A stretch of 5,872 nucleotides of DNA from contig CAAFQT010000207.1 of assembly GCA_900765185.1 (NCBI GenBank), positions 1 to 5,872 on the forward strand, given 5' to 3'. The notes below the pieces were generated by a model, which ran no database searches, had not been told where the DNA came from, and saw only the letters and a list, made by a program, of their open reading frames with translations. Shown here in pieces: positions 1 to 5,520 of the stretch (position 1 is its first letter; the number at the start of each line of letters is the position of its first letter). The DNA comes from an uncultured Collinsella sp. (lineage in GTDB: Bacteria > Actinomycetota > Coriobacteriia > Coriobacteriales > Coriobacteriaceae). Both the position numbers and the translations under genes were made by a program.

Positions 1-41
1 CAAAATTCCCTGCGCGAGACCTGCGCAAGAAAGGATTCGCT

Positions 42-896
42 ATGTCCGTCCGCATTATTACCGATTCCGCCAGCGATATGTCGCCGGCGGAGCACCCGGC
101 GCTGTCCGTCTTGCCGCTGTCCGTTACCTTTGGCACCGATGTGTATATGGATGGCGTCGACATCGATCACCAGCGCTTTTACGAGATGCTCGTGGAGCGC
201 GACGAGCTGCCCAAGACCGGTCAGGTCAACCCGTACGCCTTTTCGCAGGCGATTGCCGAAGCACGTGAGGCCGGCGACGAGGCGGTGATTATTACCGTGG
301 GCGCTAAGCTTTCGGGGACCAATCAGAGCGCCCGTACCGCACTTGCCGAGGCGCCGGGCGGCGACGTGTATGTGGTTGATAGCAATAACGTTACCCTGGG
401 TGAGCGCGTGCTGGTCGAGTATGCCCTGCGCCTAGTGGACGAGGGCCAGGGCGCGGCCCAGATCGCGGCGGCTGTCGAGGCCGTCCGTGACCGCGTGGTG
501 GTTATTGGTCTGCTCGAGACGCTGGAGTACCTGGTGCGCGGCGGTCGCCTGTCTGCTGCTGCCGGTGCCGTGGGTACGCTGCTCAACGTAAAGCCTGTTG
601 TGGCTGCCGAGGACGGTCTGATCGTGCAGCTGGGCAAGGCGCGCGGTTCCAAGAACGGACGTAACCTGCTCAACCAGAAGGTCGAAAAGGCAGGCGGCAT
701 CGACTTTTCCATGCCGCTGGCGCTCGGCTATACGGGCCTTTCGGATGCGGTGCTCAAGAAGTATATCGAGGACAGCGCGGCACTGTGGGCTGGCCACACC
801 GAGGGCGAACTGCCCGTTCACACCATCGGTGCCACCATCGGCACCCATGTAGGCCCCGGCGCCGTAGCCGTGGCCTTCTTCCAGCCCGTTAACTAG
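42..896 (+). CDS. DegV family protein (fatty-acid-binding)
   Basis: 284 residues, the usual full length for the family. Visible family landmarks in order: the N-terminal TDSASD box (residues 7-12), TGQV (59-62) where the family usually has a TSQ-type turn, LSGTNQSA (90-97), a DS pair (113-114), EYLVRGGRLS (162-171), LLNVKP (180-185) and the C-terminal IGTHVGPGA (266-274). These line the two-domain cleft that holds a single fatty acid. In Firmicutes, DegV/FakB proteins present fatty acids to a fatty-acid kinase (FakA) for phospholipid synthesis; that role is family knowledge, and no fakA lies in this window. The protein is soluble, with no signal peptide or membrane segment. The ATG at 42 is chosen because AAAGGA (30-35) sits 6 bases upstream and the family N-terminus begins there. 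A palindromic hairpin starts 4 bases after the stop and probably ends the transcript. The paralogue and its ligand cannot be told from sequence. Confidence 0.95.
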   Translation: MSVRIITDSASDMSPAEHPALSVLPLSVTFGTDVYMDGVDIDHQRFYEMLVERDELPKTGQVNPYAFSQAIAEAREAGDEAVIITVGAKLSGTNQSARTALAEAPGGDVYVVDSNNVTLGERVLVEYALRLVDEGQGAAQIAAAVEAVRDRVVVIGLLETLEYLVRGGRLSAAAGAVGTLLNVKPVVAAEDGLIVQLGKARGSKNGRNLLNQKVEKAGGIDFSMPLALGYTGLSDAVLKKYIEDSAALWAGHTEGELPVHTIGATIGTHVGPGAVAVAFFQPVN

Positions 897-899
897 CCC

Positions 900-947
900 A
901 CCTGCCAAAACCACCACAAAGGGGACAGGCGCCTTTGTGGTGGTTTA
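900..947 (+). repeat. 48-base palindromic element, copy 1 (possible terminator of degV-family gene)
   Basis: Perfect 15-bp inverted arms AAACCACCACAAAGG (908-922) and CCTTTGTGGTGGTTT (932-946) flank a 9-base loop, with CCTGCCA as a left flank. The element is the reverse complement of 1313-1360 with only two differences, both in the loop (926 and 931). The 3' arm ends in TTT, so it may act as a terminator on the plus strand, although no longer T-run follows. It also overlaps the extended reading frame upstream of the MGMT-like gene, which argues against a start earlier than 976. Confidence 0.9.
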
Positions 948-962
948 TGCTATTCCGGGTGG

Positions 963-969
963 AAAGGAG
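963..969 (+). promoter_or_regulatory. ribosome binding site deciding the MGMT-like start
   Basis: AAAGGAG lies 6 bases before the ATG at 976. The same frame is open back to a GTG at 937, but that codon lies inside the palindromic element and has no Shine-Dalgarno sequence, so 976 is the supported start. Confidence 0.85.
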
Positions 970-975
970 CGAGCA

Positions 976-1296
976 ATGGCGTCTGAGGGCTTTTTTGAGC
1001 GGGTGTACGAGGTGGTCGAGCAGATTCCCGAGGGGATGGTCGCCACGTATGGTCAGGTGGCGCTGCTTGCTGGACGTCCACGAAGTGCGCGGTACGTGGG
1101 GTATGCCCTGCATGGCAATCCGCGTCCCGGCGAGATTCCCTGTCACCGCGTGGTGTTTGCCGATGGCCGCATATGCGATGGTTTTGCTTTTGGCGGTCCC
1201 GATGCTCAACGTGAGCTTTTGCTAGGGGAGGGTGTGGCGTTTAAGGACGACATGCACGTCGACTTGGCCGCCTGTCGCTGGCCTGCAGGGCTCTAG
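976..1296 (+). CDS. MGMT family protein (DNA alkyltransferase or alkyltransferase-like)
   Basis: 106 residues made of a lone C-terminal-type alkyltransferase domain without the N-terminal domain of Ada/Ogt. Visible parts: the winged-helix DNA-binding segment with VATYGQVA (22-29) and the ARYVGYAL helix (38-45) carrying the arginine that intercalates in place of the flipped base, then the active-site box IPCHRVV (54-60) with Cys56 as the alkyl acceptor. Proteins of this size in the ATL branch usually carry Trp where this one has Cys56, and its tail (QRELLLGEGVAF, then VDLAACRW) looks ATL-like. It could therefore be a minimal true methyltransferase for O6-alkylguanine, or an ATL-type lesion sensor that kept the Cys. 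It stands alone, flanked by inverted palindromic repeats. No dedicated promoter was recognised. The family call is firm; catalysis is inferred. Confidence 0.87.
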   Translation: MASEGFFERVYEVVEQIPEGMVATYGQVALLAGRPRSARYVGYALHGNPRPGEIPCHRVVFADGRICDGFAFGGPDAQRELLLGEGVAFKDDMHVDLAACRWPAGL

Positions 1297-1312
1297 CGGC
1301 TCTGCCGTGGCT

Positions 1313-1360
1313 TAAACCACCACAAAGGTGCCTATCCCCTTTGTGGTGGTTTTGGCAGGT
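1313..1360 (-). repeat. 48-base palindromic element, copy 2 (inverted relative to copy 1)
   Basis: Arms 1314-1328 and 1338-1352 form a perfect 15-bp stem with a 9-base loop. On the minus strand the sequence matches 900-947 at 46 of 48 positions, including the CCTGCCA flank outside the stem, so the two copies are homologous and oppositely oriented. On the plus strand the 3' arm is followed by TTTT-GGCAGG, so it may end the transcript of the MGMT-like gene, whose stop is 17 bases upstream. The sequence resembles REP-type dispersed palindromes; that class is an inference, since only two copies are visible here. Confidence 0.9.
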
Positions 1361-1374
1361 TTACCGAGGTTAAC
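1359..1374. promoter_or_regulatory. imperfect 16-base palindrome, possible protein-binding site 1
   Basis: GTTTACC-GA-GGTTAAC; the half sites match at 6 of 7 positions. A second site of the same form lies at 1414-1429, with centres 55 bases apart. No gene start follows on either strand, so a role as operator is unproven. Confidence 0.25.
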
Positions 1375-1413
1375 TTATGGAGAAGGTATGGCGGCGCGGT
1401 TTGTCGCAGCAAA

Positions 1414-1429
1414 GTAAACCATGGTGAAC
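1414..1429. promoter_or_regulatory. imperfect 16-base palindrome, possible protein-binding site 2
   Basis: GTAAACC-AT-GGTGAAC; half sites match at 5 of 7 positions and share the pattern GTnnACC-NN-GGTnAAC with 1359-1374. Confidence 0.22.
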
Positions 1430-1533
1430 TATATTGTTTTCAGCAACGGAGCAGGCAATAGGCGATGAAAAAGCCTGCCCTGTTGAGTTTGATTCGCATT
1501 CCTCCCCTCTGTGCGATTCAACGGTGTACTTCG

Positions 1534-1575
1534 GGAACAGGCCCGCTGGCAACTATCTGCCAGCGGGCCTGTTCC
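1534..1575. terminator. 18-bp perfect hairpin between convergent genes (likely bidirectional terminator)
   Basis: Arms GGAACAGGCCCGCTGGCA (1534-1551) and its exact complement (1558-1575) enclose the 6-base loop ACTATC. It lies 53 bases past the trpS stop on the minus strand. No proper T-run follows on either side (TGTTT on plus), so it may act as an RNA-end stabiliser or factor-assisted terminator rather than a textbook intrinsic one. Confidence 0.55.
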
Positions 1576-1580
1576 TGTTT

Positions 1581-1602
1581 CGGTGAGGATTCAGCCTCAC
1601 CG
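1581..1602 (-). terminator. 8-bp hairpin just after trpS
   Basis: CGGTGAGG (1581-1588) pairs with CCTCACCG (1595-1602) over a 6-base loop. It starts 26 bases past the trpS stop codon and would be the first hairpin in the trpS transcript's 3' end. It lacks a T-run, so it probably works, if at all, together with the larger hairpin at 1534-1575. Confidence 0.35.
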
Positions 1603-1627
1603 TCTATGTTGTGCGAAGGCGCTTTGC

Positions 1628-2677
1628 CTAGTACACCATGCCCATGGCGTCCTGAACCTCGGCAAGGGTCTGCTCGGCGATCTCATTGGCGCGACGGTTG
1701 CCCTCGTGCAGCACGTCCTTCACGTAATCCAGATCGTTCTCATAGCGCTGGCGACGCTCGCGGATCGGCGCGAAGTACTCGTTGACGGCCTCGGTCACGT
1801 ACTTCTTGAGCTGGCCGGAGCCACCCATGCCAATCTCCTCGGCAATTTCGACCTCGGAGCGACCGGTGCAGATGGCGGCCGTCGAAAGCAAACCAGACAC
1901 GCCGGGGCGGTTCTCGGGATCGAACGTGATCATGCGCTCGGAGTCGGTCTGGCTCTTCTTGATGCGCTTGGCCGTCTCCTCGGCGGTCATCGAGATGTTG
2001 ATGGCGTTGCCGTAGCTCTTGCTCATCTTGCGACCGTCCAGGCCCGGCAGCAGCGGGGTCTCGGACAGCAGCGCGTCGACCTCGGGGAACACCTTGCCGT
2101 AGCGGTTGTTAAAGCGGCGGGCGATGGTGCGGGTGAGCTCGATGTGCGGCAGCTGGTCGCGACCGACGGGCACCACGTTGCCCTTGCAGAACAGGATGTC
2201 GCAGGCCTGATGCACCGGGTAGGTGAGCAGAAGGCCGGTAAGCTCATGGCCCGAGGCCTCCATCTCGGCCTTGACGGTGGGGTTGCGCGCCAGCTCGGCC
2301 TCGGACACCAGCGACAGGAACGGCAGCATGAGCTGGTTGGCGGCGGGCACGGCGGAGTGCGCGTAGATCATGGTCTTGTCGGGATCGATACCGCAGGCAA
2401 GGTAGTCCATGACCATGTTGTACACGTTGTCCTGGATGTGCTCGGTCGTGTCGCGGTCAGTGATGACCTGGTAGTCGGCGATGAGCACGTTGGTCTTGGC
2501 GCCCATGTTCTGCAGCTCAACACGGCCCTTGAGGGTGCCAAAGTAGTGGCCCAGGTGCAGACGGCCGGTGGGGCGATCACCGGTGAGCATGGTGAACTTC
2601 TCGGGCGTATTGGCCAAGCCCTCGCGAATGGCGTTGCTCTTTTGCAGCGCGACTTCGTAGCTGTTCTCGTTTGGCAT
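1628..2677 (-). CDS. trpS: tryptophanyl-tRNA synthetase
   Basis: 349 residues, normal for bacterial TrpRS. This class Ic enzyme charges tRNA-Trp with tryptophan using ATP, in the cytoplasm. The Rossmann-fold signature is TGRLHLGHY (37-45), with HLGH (41-44) as the HIGH box. GNVVPVGRDQLPHIELTR (166-183) is the conserved substrate-pocket region, and KMSKS stands at 217-221 within DGRKMSKSYGN. The rest is the helical anticodon-binding domain, ending QDAMGMVY. The frame is open further upstream, but the ATG at 2677 is chosen because AGGAG (2683-2687 on the minus strand) lies 5 bases before it and homologues begin close to the TGDRPTG segment. The leader is short and shows no T-box or Trp-codon attenuator. 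A weak possible -10 (TATCAT, 2714-2709) has no good -35. The upstream gene on the same strand ends 170 bases away, so trpS is probably transcribed on its own. Confidence 0.97.
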   Translation of the reverse strand: MPNENSYEVALQKSNAIREGLANTPEKFTMLTGDRPTGRLHLGHYFGTLKGRVELQNMGAKTNVLIADYQVITDRDTTEHIQDNVYNMVMDYLACGIDPDKTMIYAHSAVPAANQLMLPFLSLVSEAELARNPTVKAEMEASGHELTGLLLTYPVHQACDILFCKGNVVPVGRDQLPHIELTRTIARRFNNRYGKVFPEVDALLSETPLLPGLDGRKMSKSYGNAINISMTAEETAKRIKKSQTDSERMITFDPENRPGVSGLLSTAAICTGRSEVEIAEEIGMGGSGQLKKYVTEAVNEYFAPIRERRQRYENDLDYVKDVLHEGNRRANEIAEQTLAEVQDAMGMVY

Positions 2678-2847
2678 GATTGCTCCTAACGTATGTTCAT
2701 GGGTCAAGATGATAACGCGTTTATTGGAGGGGCGGTGCGTAAGTAGGCGAGGGGCGGGAGAGGGGCGCGCGTGGTGCGGCATGTGCGATGGGTGCGGCGC
2801 GGCCGCGTTTGGCTAACGGTGCCTTGGCACATCCTCGGCAGCTTGCC

Positions 2848-4047
2848 CTAGAGCTTGTGGTGGCGCTCTTCTTTGCGCTCCTCGGCCGCCTGCTCCTCCT
2901 GCTTAAAAGCGGGGTCGTCGGGGGTGACCAGCTCGTCCTCGTGCGTGCGCTTGTTGTAATGGTGGCGCAGCACGGGTTCAAACAGGTGCAGGTGCTTGGC
3001 GAAGGCAGCCGAGCCAATGGCGAGCACGGTAAAGATGAGCACGCGCATGGGCACCTCGACCTGGTTAATCGCGGCGGCGCCGGCCGAAAGCATGATGCAC
3101 CAGGCATAGATGAGCAGCACGGCCTGTTTTTGGTTGTAGCCTTCTTGGATCAGGCGGTGGTGGATGTGGCCCTTGTCGGCCTGCCCGATGCTAATGTGGG
3201 CGCGCTTGCGGCGCACAATGGCGCTAAACGTGTCGATGATGGGCACGCCGGCAACGATGAGCGGGATGATAAGTGAGGTGAGCGCGGCGGTGCGGCTCAC
3301 GTTGAGCAGCGAGATGGAGCCCAGCGCAAAGCCCAGAAGCAGCGACCCCGAGTCGCCCAAGAAGATGCTTGCGGGGTTGAAGTTGTAGCGCAAAAAGGCC
3401 AGACAGGCGCCAAAGAGCGCAATGGAGAGCGCGGCGGCGTCGATGCGGCCCGAGAGAACGGCCATCGAAAACATGGTGAACGACGCGATGCCGCAGATGC
3501 CCGTGGCCAAGCCGTCGAGGCCGTCGATGAGGTTAATGATGTTGGTGAATGCCACCAGATAGATCACGGTGATGGGGTAGGCGAGCCATCCGAGTATGAT
3601 CTCGCCGGGGGCAAACGGGTTGACGATGACGCCGATTTTTAGGCCGCCGATACAGGCGATGAGCGCGGCGAGGACCTGTCCGGCCAGCTTTTGCTTGGGC
3701 TTGAGCTGGAAGACGTCGTCGATAGCGCCGGTCGCAAAGATGACAGTAAAGGAGAGCGCCAGCATGGGATAGCTAATGTGAAGGCGCGGGTGCGGCACCA
3801 GGACGGGTGGCCAGCCTAGGTGCCAGGTGCCTAGGATTTGCACAATGCAGGCAACGACCAGGCCCAAAAACACCGCCGTTCCGCCCAAACGCGGGATGGG
3901 CTTGGTGTTGATGCGGCGCTTAGAAGGATAGTCGACGGCATCGAGTTTAATTGCCAAGCGCTTGACCAGGGGCACCGCGAGGAAGGTCGTGATAAAAGCC
4001 GCCGCTGCCACGCATAGGTACGGTATGTAGCTCGGGGATGAAGCCAT
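2848..4047 (-). CDS. MraY/WecA/TagO-family undecaprenyl-phosphate sugar-1-phosphate transferase
   Basis: 399 residues from the ATG at 4047. The family moves a GlcNAc- (or related) 1-phosphate from a UDP-sugar to undecaprenyl phosphate at the cytoplasmic face of the membrane, the first step of teichoic acid, O-antigen-like or other envelope glycans. Visible: a first membrane segment (about 8-26), PRLGG (52-56), the Mg-binding DD pair (110-111) in GAIDDVFQL, NIINLIDGLDGLATG (169-183), FLGDSGS (229-235), and HIHHR (294-298), which is typical of the WecA/TagO branch rather than MraY proper. About ten or eleven hydrophobic helices, then a charged cytoplasmic tail (about 360-399). Whether it feeds teichoic acid, polysaccharide or arabinogalactan-like polymer cannot be told here; no companion genes lie beside it. 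Start uncertain: an in-frame TTG at 4065 adds six residues, and neither start has a clear Shine-Dalgarno. A TATTAT (4124-4119) could be the -10 of its promoter but lacks a good -35. Confidence 0.92.
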   Translation of the reverse strand: MASSPSYIPYLCVAAAAFITTFLAVPLVKRLAIKLDAVDYPSKRRINTKPIPRLGGTAVFLGLVVACIVQILGTWHLGWPPVLVPHPRLHISYPMLALSFTVIFATGAIDDVFQLKPKQKLAGQVLAALIACIGGLKIGVIVNPFAPGEIILGWLAYPITVIYLVAFTNIINLIDGLDGLATGICGIASFTMFSMAVLSGRIDAAALSIALFGACLAFLRYNFNPASIFLGDSGSLLLGFALGSISLLNVSRTAALTSLIIPLIVAGVPIIDTFSAIVRRKRAHISIGQADKGHIHHRLIQEGYNQKQAVLLIYAWCIMLSAGAAAINQVEVPMRVLIFTVLAIGSAAFAKHLHLFEPVLRHHYNKRTHEDELVTPDDPAFKQEEQAAEERKEERHHKL

Positions 4048-4276
4048 GAATCTAAAAACCGCCAAGCGTCGAAGGAAAAGGTCAGAAGAACGCCATGCGC
4101 AAAGGGCATAGCCGAACCATAATACTCGACCAAGGGGGGTGCATGTAATTGCACGCAGCGATAATCACGCGCTTACCAGATATTGGGATGTTGTCGATGG
4201 CTTGTCGGGATGCCGGCGGGGATCCATATGGACTGTGTGGTGATTTTTGGCAAAAGAAAACCACCCCCCACGTTAC

Positions 4277-4305
4277 GAAAATGAACCCACCTAAAACAGG
4301 TGGGT
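4277..4305 (-). terminator. intrinsic terminator at the end of the RNA candidate
   Basis: On the minus strand ACCCACCT (4305-4298), loop GTTTT, AGGTGGGT (4292-4285), then TCATTTTCG. An 8-bp G/C-rich stem followed by a T-rich tail only on the minus strand fixes the direction. It lies 230 bases before the start of the WecA/TagO-like gene. Confidence 0.7.
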
Positions 4306-4422
4306 GCCCTCATCGACTGTTCCAGCGTCCTTAACAACGAAGGATACCTGTACTAGGTACGACTGTGTGGGCTCCCTAAATAAACGCGACGGTTCACCCA
4401 GTTGCTCCGCGGGGGGCGGAAT
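4278..4422 (-). ncRNA. candidate structured RNA of unassigned family (or tagO-like leader RNA)
   Basis: Read on the minus strand, about 145 bases fold into several local helices and end in a terminator hairpin. In order: a 5' hairpin (4421-4416 with 4410-4405, loop CCCCC); a helix UGGGU (4400-4396) with ACCCA (4305-4301); GCCC (4372-4369) with GGGC (4309-4306); and two hairpins placed back to back without a linker, UACCU/AGGUA (4359-4355 with 4349-4345) and UCCUU/AAGGA (4344-4340 with 4332-4328). The word ACAGUCG occurs on both sides of the two hairpins (4366-4360 and 4320-4314). A possible -10 (TATGAT) lies just upstream and there is no coding potential. It does not show the SRP, RNase P or tmRNA signatures. 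A 6S RNA is possible, but a branched rather than rod-like fold argues against it. I could not name the family; raiA-type RNAs, known from Coriobacteriia, are an untested alternative. Confidence 0.5.
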
Positions 4423-4428
4423 ACCTAC

Positions 4429-4457
4429 ATCATAAAGCGGCACTTTGTCGATTCCAG
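4429..4457 (-). promoter_or_regulatory. possible promoter of the minus-strand RNA
   Basis: TATGAT (4434-4429) matches the -10 consensus at 5 of 6 positions; CTGGAA (4457-4452) is a weak -35 (3 of 6) at 17-base spacing. A start near 4422 would give an RNA of about 145 bases to the terminator. Confidence 0.4.
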
Positions 4458-4459
4458 TC

Positions 4460-4488
4460 TTGACATTACAAAAATCGTGTCGGACGAT
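4460..4488 (+). promoter_or_regulatory. possible promoter of the radical SAM gene
   Basis: A perfect -35 TTGACA (4460-4465) is followed after 17 bases by GACGAT (4483-4488), which keeps the A at position 2 and the final AT of the -10. It would give a leader of roughly 78 bases. It stands back to back with the possible minus-strand promoter, the two -35 boxes being 2 bases apart. Confidence 0.4.
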
Positions 4489-4559
4489 TACGGCGCCTTG
4501 GGGCTTGAGCCGTCTACGCGGCCTGGCCCTTTATGTTTGAGCTGCTGAATTGTTGTTTT

Positions 4560-4563
4560 GGAG
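4560..4563 (+). promoter_or_regulatory. ribosome binding site deciding the radical SAM start
   Basis: GGAG lies 9 bases before the ATG at 4573. The in-frame TTG at 4558 overlaps this GGAG and so cannot use it, which favours 4573. Confidence 0.65.
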
Positions 4564-4572
4564 CATGTTTTT

Positions 4573-5511
4573 ATGCCGACGTCGTTGACCGAACTTTTTT
4601 CGCCCGCCTGCCATTTGTGTCCCCGCCGTTGCGGTGCGGCGCGCGATGAGGGCGCGCGCGGCGTATGCGGTGCTAACGACACGCTCAAGGTGGCCCGCGC
4701 GGCGCTTCATATGTGGGAGGAGCCGCCTATCTCGGGCGAGGCCGGTTCGGGCACGATCTTCTTTAGCGGCTGCTCGCTTAAATGTATTTACTGCCAGAAC
4801 CACGAGATCTCGACCGGCAATTTTGGCCTTGAGATTTCGCCTGAGCGCCTGGTCGAGATTATGCTGGAACTGCAGGACCAGGGTGCCAACAACATCAATT
4901 TGGTGACGGCGACGCACTATGCGCACCTGTTGCCTGCCGCGATTGCCGCGGCACGGGCGCGCGGGCTGGTCATCCCGATCGTCTACAACACGAGTGGTTA
5001 CGAGCGCGCGAGTGCCGTGGCGGCGCTGGGCGACCTGGTCGATGTGTGGCTCACCGACTTTAAATATGCCGATGCCGGGCTTGCGCAGTCGCTTTCTCAT
5101 ATTAAGGATTACCCGCGCGTGGCCGTGTCGGGCCTGGCACAGATGACGTGCGAGATCGAGCGCCGCGGGGGAGAGCTGGTGGACGAGGACGGGCTCATGA
5201 AGCGCGGCATCATCGTGCGCCACCTGGTGCTGCCGGGGCATGCAGACGATTCGTGTCGCGTGCTGGACCTGGTGTGGCAGACGGTGGGCGACGTGCCGAT
5301 CTCGGTCATGAACCAGTACACGCCCAATGCGCTCATGCGCGAGCAGGGCGGCGACCTGGCACGCGCCGTGACGCGCGAGGAGTACGAGCAAGTACTCGAC
5401 CATGCCGACGACCTGGGCTTTACGACGATGTTCTGGCAAGAGGGCGGCGCGGTAGACGAGAGCTTCACCCCGGCCTTCGACACCACCGGTGTTCTTACCA
5501 GCGCAAAGTAG
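4573..5511 (+). CDS. radical SAM protein, PflX-like (COG1313 type)
   Basis: 312 residues. The radical SAM [4Fe-4S] motif is CSLKCIYC (Cys67, Cys71, Cys74), directly after GSGTIFFSG. An N-terminal Cys set (Cys13, Cys16, Cys20, Cys32 in PACHLCPRRC and GVCGA) suggests a second metal or Fe-S site. Further family segments: ANNINLVTATHY (105-116), PIVYNTSGYE (135-144), LTDFKYAD (160-167), RGIIVRHLVLPG (211-222) and ISVMNQYTPN (243-252). This pattern is that of the group called PflX, distant relatives of pyruvate formate-lyase activating enzyme. The family's substrate is not known to me, so activation of a glycyl-radical enzyme is only one possibility and none is encoded here. Expected to be cytoplasmic and oxygen-sensitive, fitting an anaerobe. 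It appears to be a single-gene unit; the TTG at 4558 is an alternative start adding five residues. Confidence 0.94.
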   Translation: MPTSLTELFSPACHLCPRRCGAARDEGARGVCGANDTLKVARAALHMWEEPPISGEAGSGTIFFSGCSLKCIYCQNHEISTGNFGLEISPERLVEIMLELQDQGANNINLVTATHYAHLLPAAIAAARARGLVIPIVYNTSGYERASAVAALGDLVDVWLTDFKYADAGLAQSLSHIKDYPRVAVSGLAQMTCEIERRGGELVDEDGLMKRGIIVRHLVLPGHADDSCRVLDLVWQTVGDVPISVMNQYTPNALMREQGGDLARAVTREEYEQVLDHADDLGFTTMFWQEGGAVDESFTPAFDTTGVLTSAK

Positions 5512-5520
5512 TGCGTTCGT

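Larger units (their letters stand above)
1361..1627. other. gene-free convergent intergenic spacer
   Basis: Between the MGMT-like gene (plus) and trpS (minus) I find no open frame with a ribosome binding site or family likeness. The spacer holds two imperfect palindromes (1359-1374, 1414-1429) and three hairpins: 1445-1484 (12 positions per arm, one A/C mismatch and one G/T, 16-base loop), 1534-1575 (18-bp perfect) and 1581-1602 (8-bp perfect). It is less GC-rich than the genes around it in 1410-1440. Confidence 0.6.
4048..4572. other. long divergent intergenic region
   Basis: 525 bases between two divergently oriented genes. The part 4066-4270 shows no gene: a 60-codon minus-strand frame (4082-4264) lacks a ribosome binding site and family likeness. 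It does contain a short interrupted palindrome GTGCA-N6-TGCAC (4139-4154) and a run of six G (4134-4139). The part 4278-4488 carries the RNA candidate and possible promoters listed separately. The part 4489-4572 is the probable untranslated leader of the radical SAM gene. Confidence 0.6.

Noticed and set aside
1370..1552. 60-codon minus-strand frame in the convergent spacer
   Set aside because: Runs through the 18-bp hairpin, has no Shine-Dalgarno sequence and its peptide resembles no protein.
1511..2689. Plus-strand open frame of 392 codons opposite trpS
   Set aside because: Runs antisense to a clear trpS with HIGH and KMSKS boxes; shows no family likeness and is a by-product of GC-rich codon use.
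2798..2807. Perfect 10-base palindrome CGCGGCCGCG between trpS and the membrane transferase gene
   Set aside because: Lies in very G/C-rich spacer DNA where such words arise easily; no loop or T-run, so neither terminator nor clear binding site.
2819..2830. GTGCCTTGGCAC as a terminator of the membrane transferase gene
   Set aside because: Stem of only four or five base pairs with almost no loop and no T-run on the minus strand.
2678..2847. T-box or tryptophan attenuator before trpS
   Set aside because: The leader between the likely promoter and the ATG is too short, and no T-box word, Trp-codon run or terminator is visible.
4082..4264. 60-codon minus-strand frame upstream of the WecA/TagO-like gene
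   Set aside because: No ribosome binding site, no family likeness and irregular composition; kept only as part of the intergenic description.
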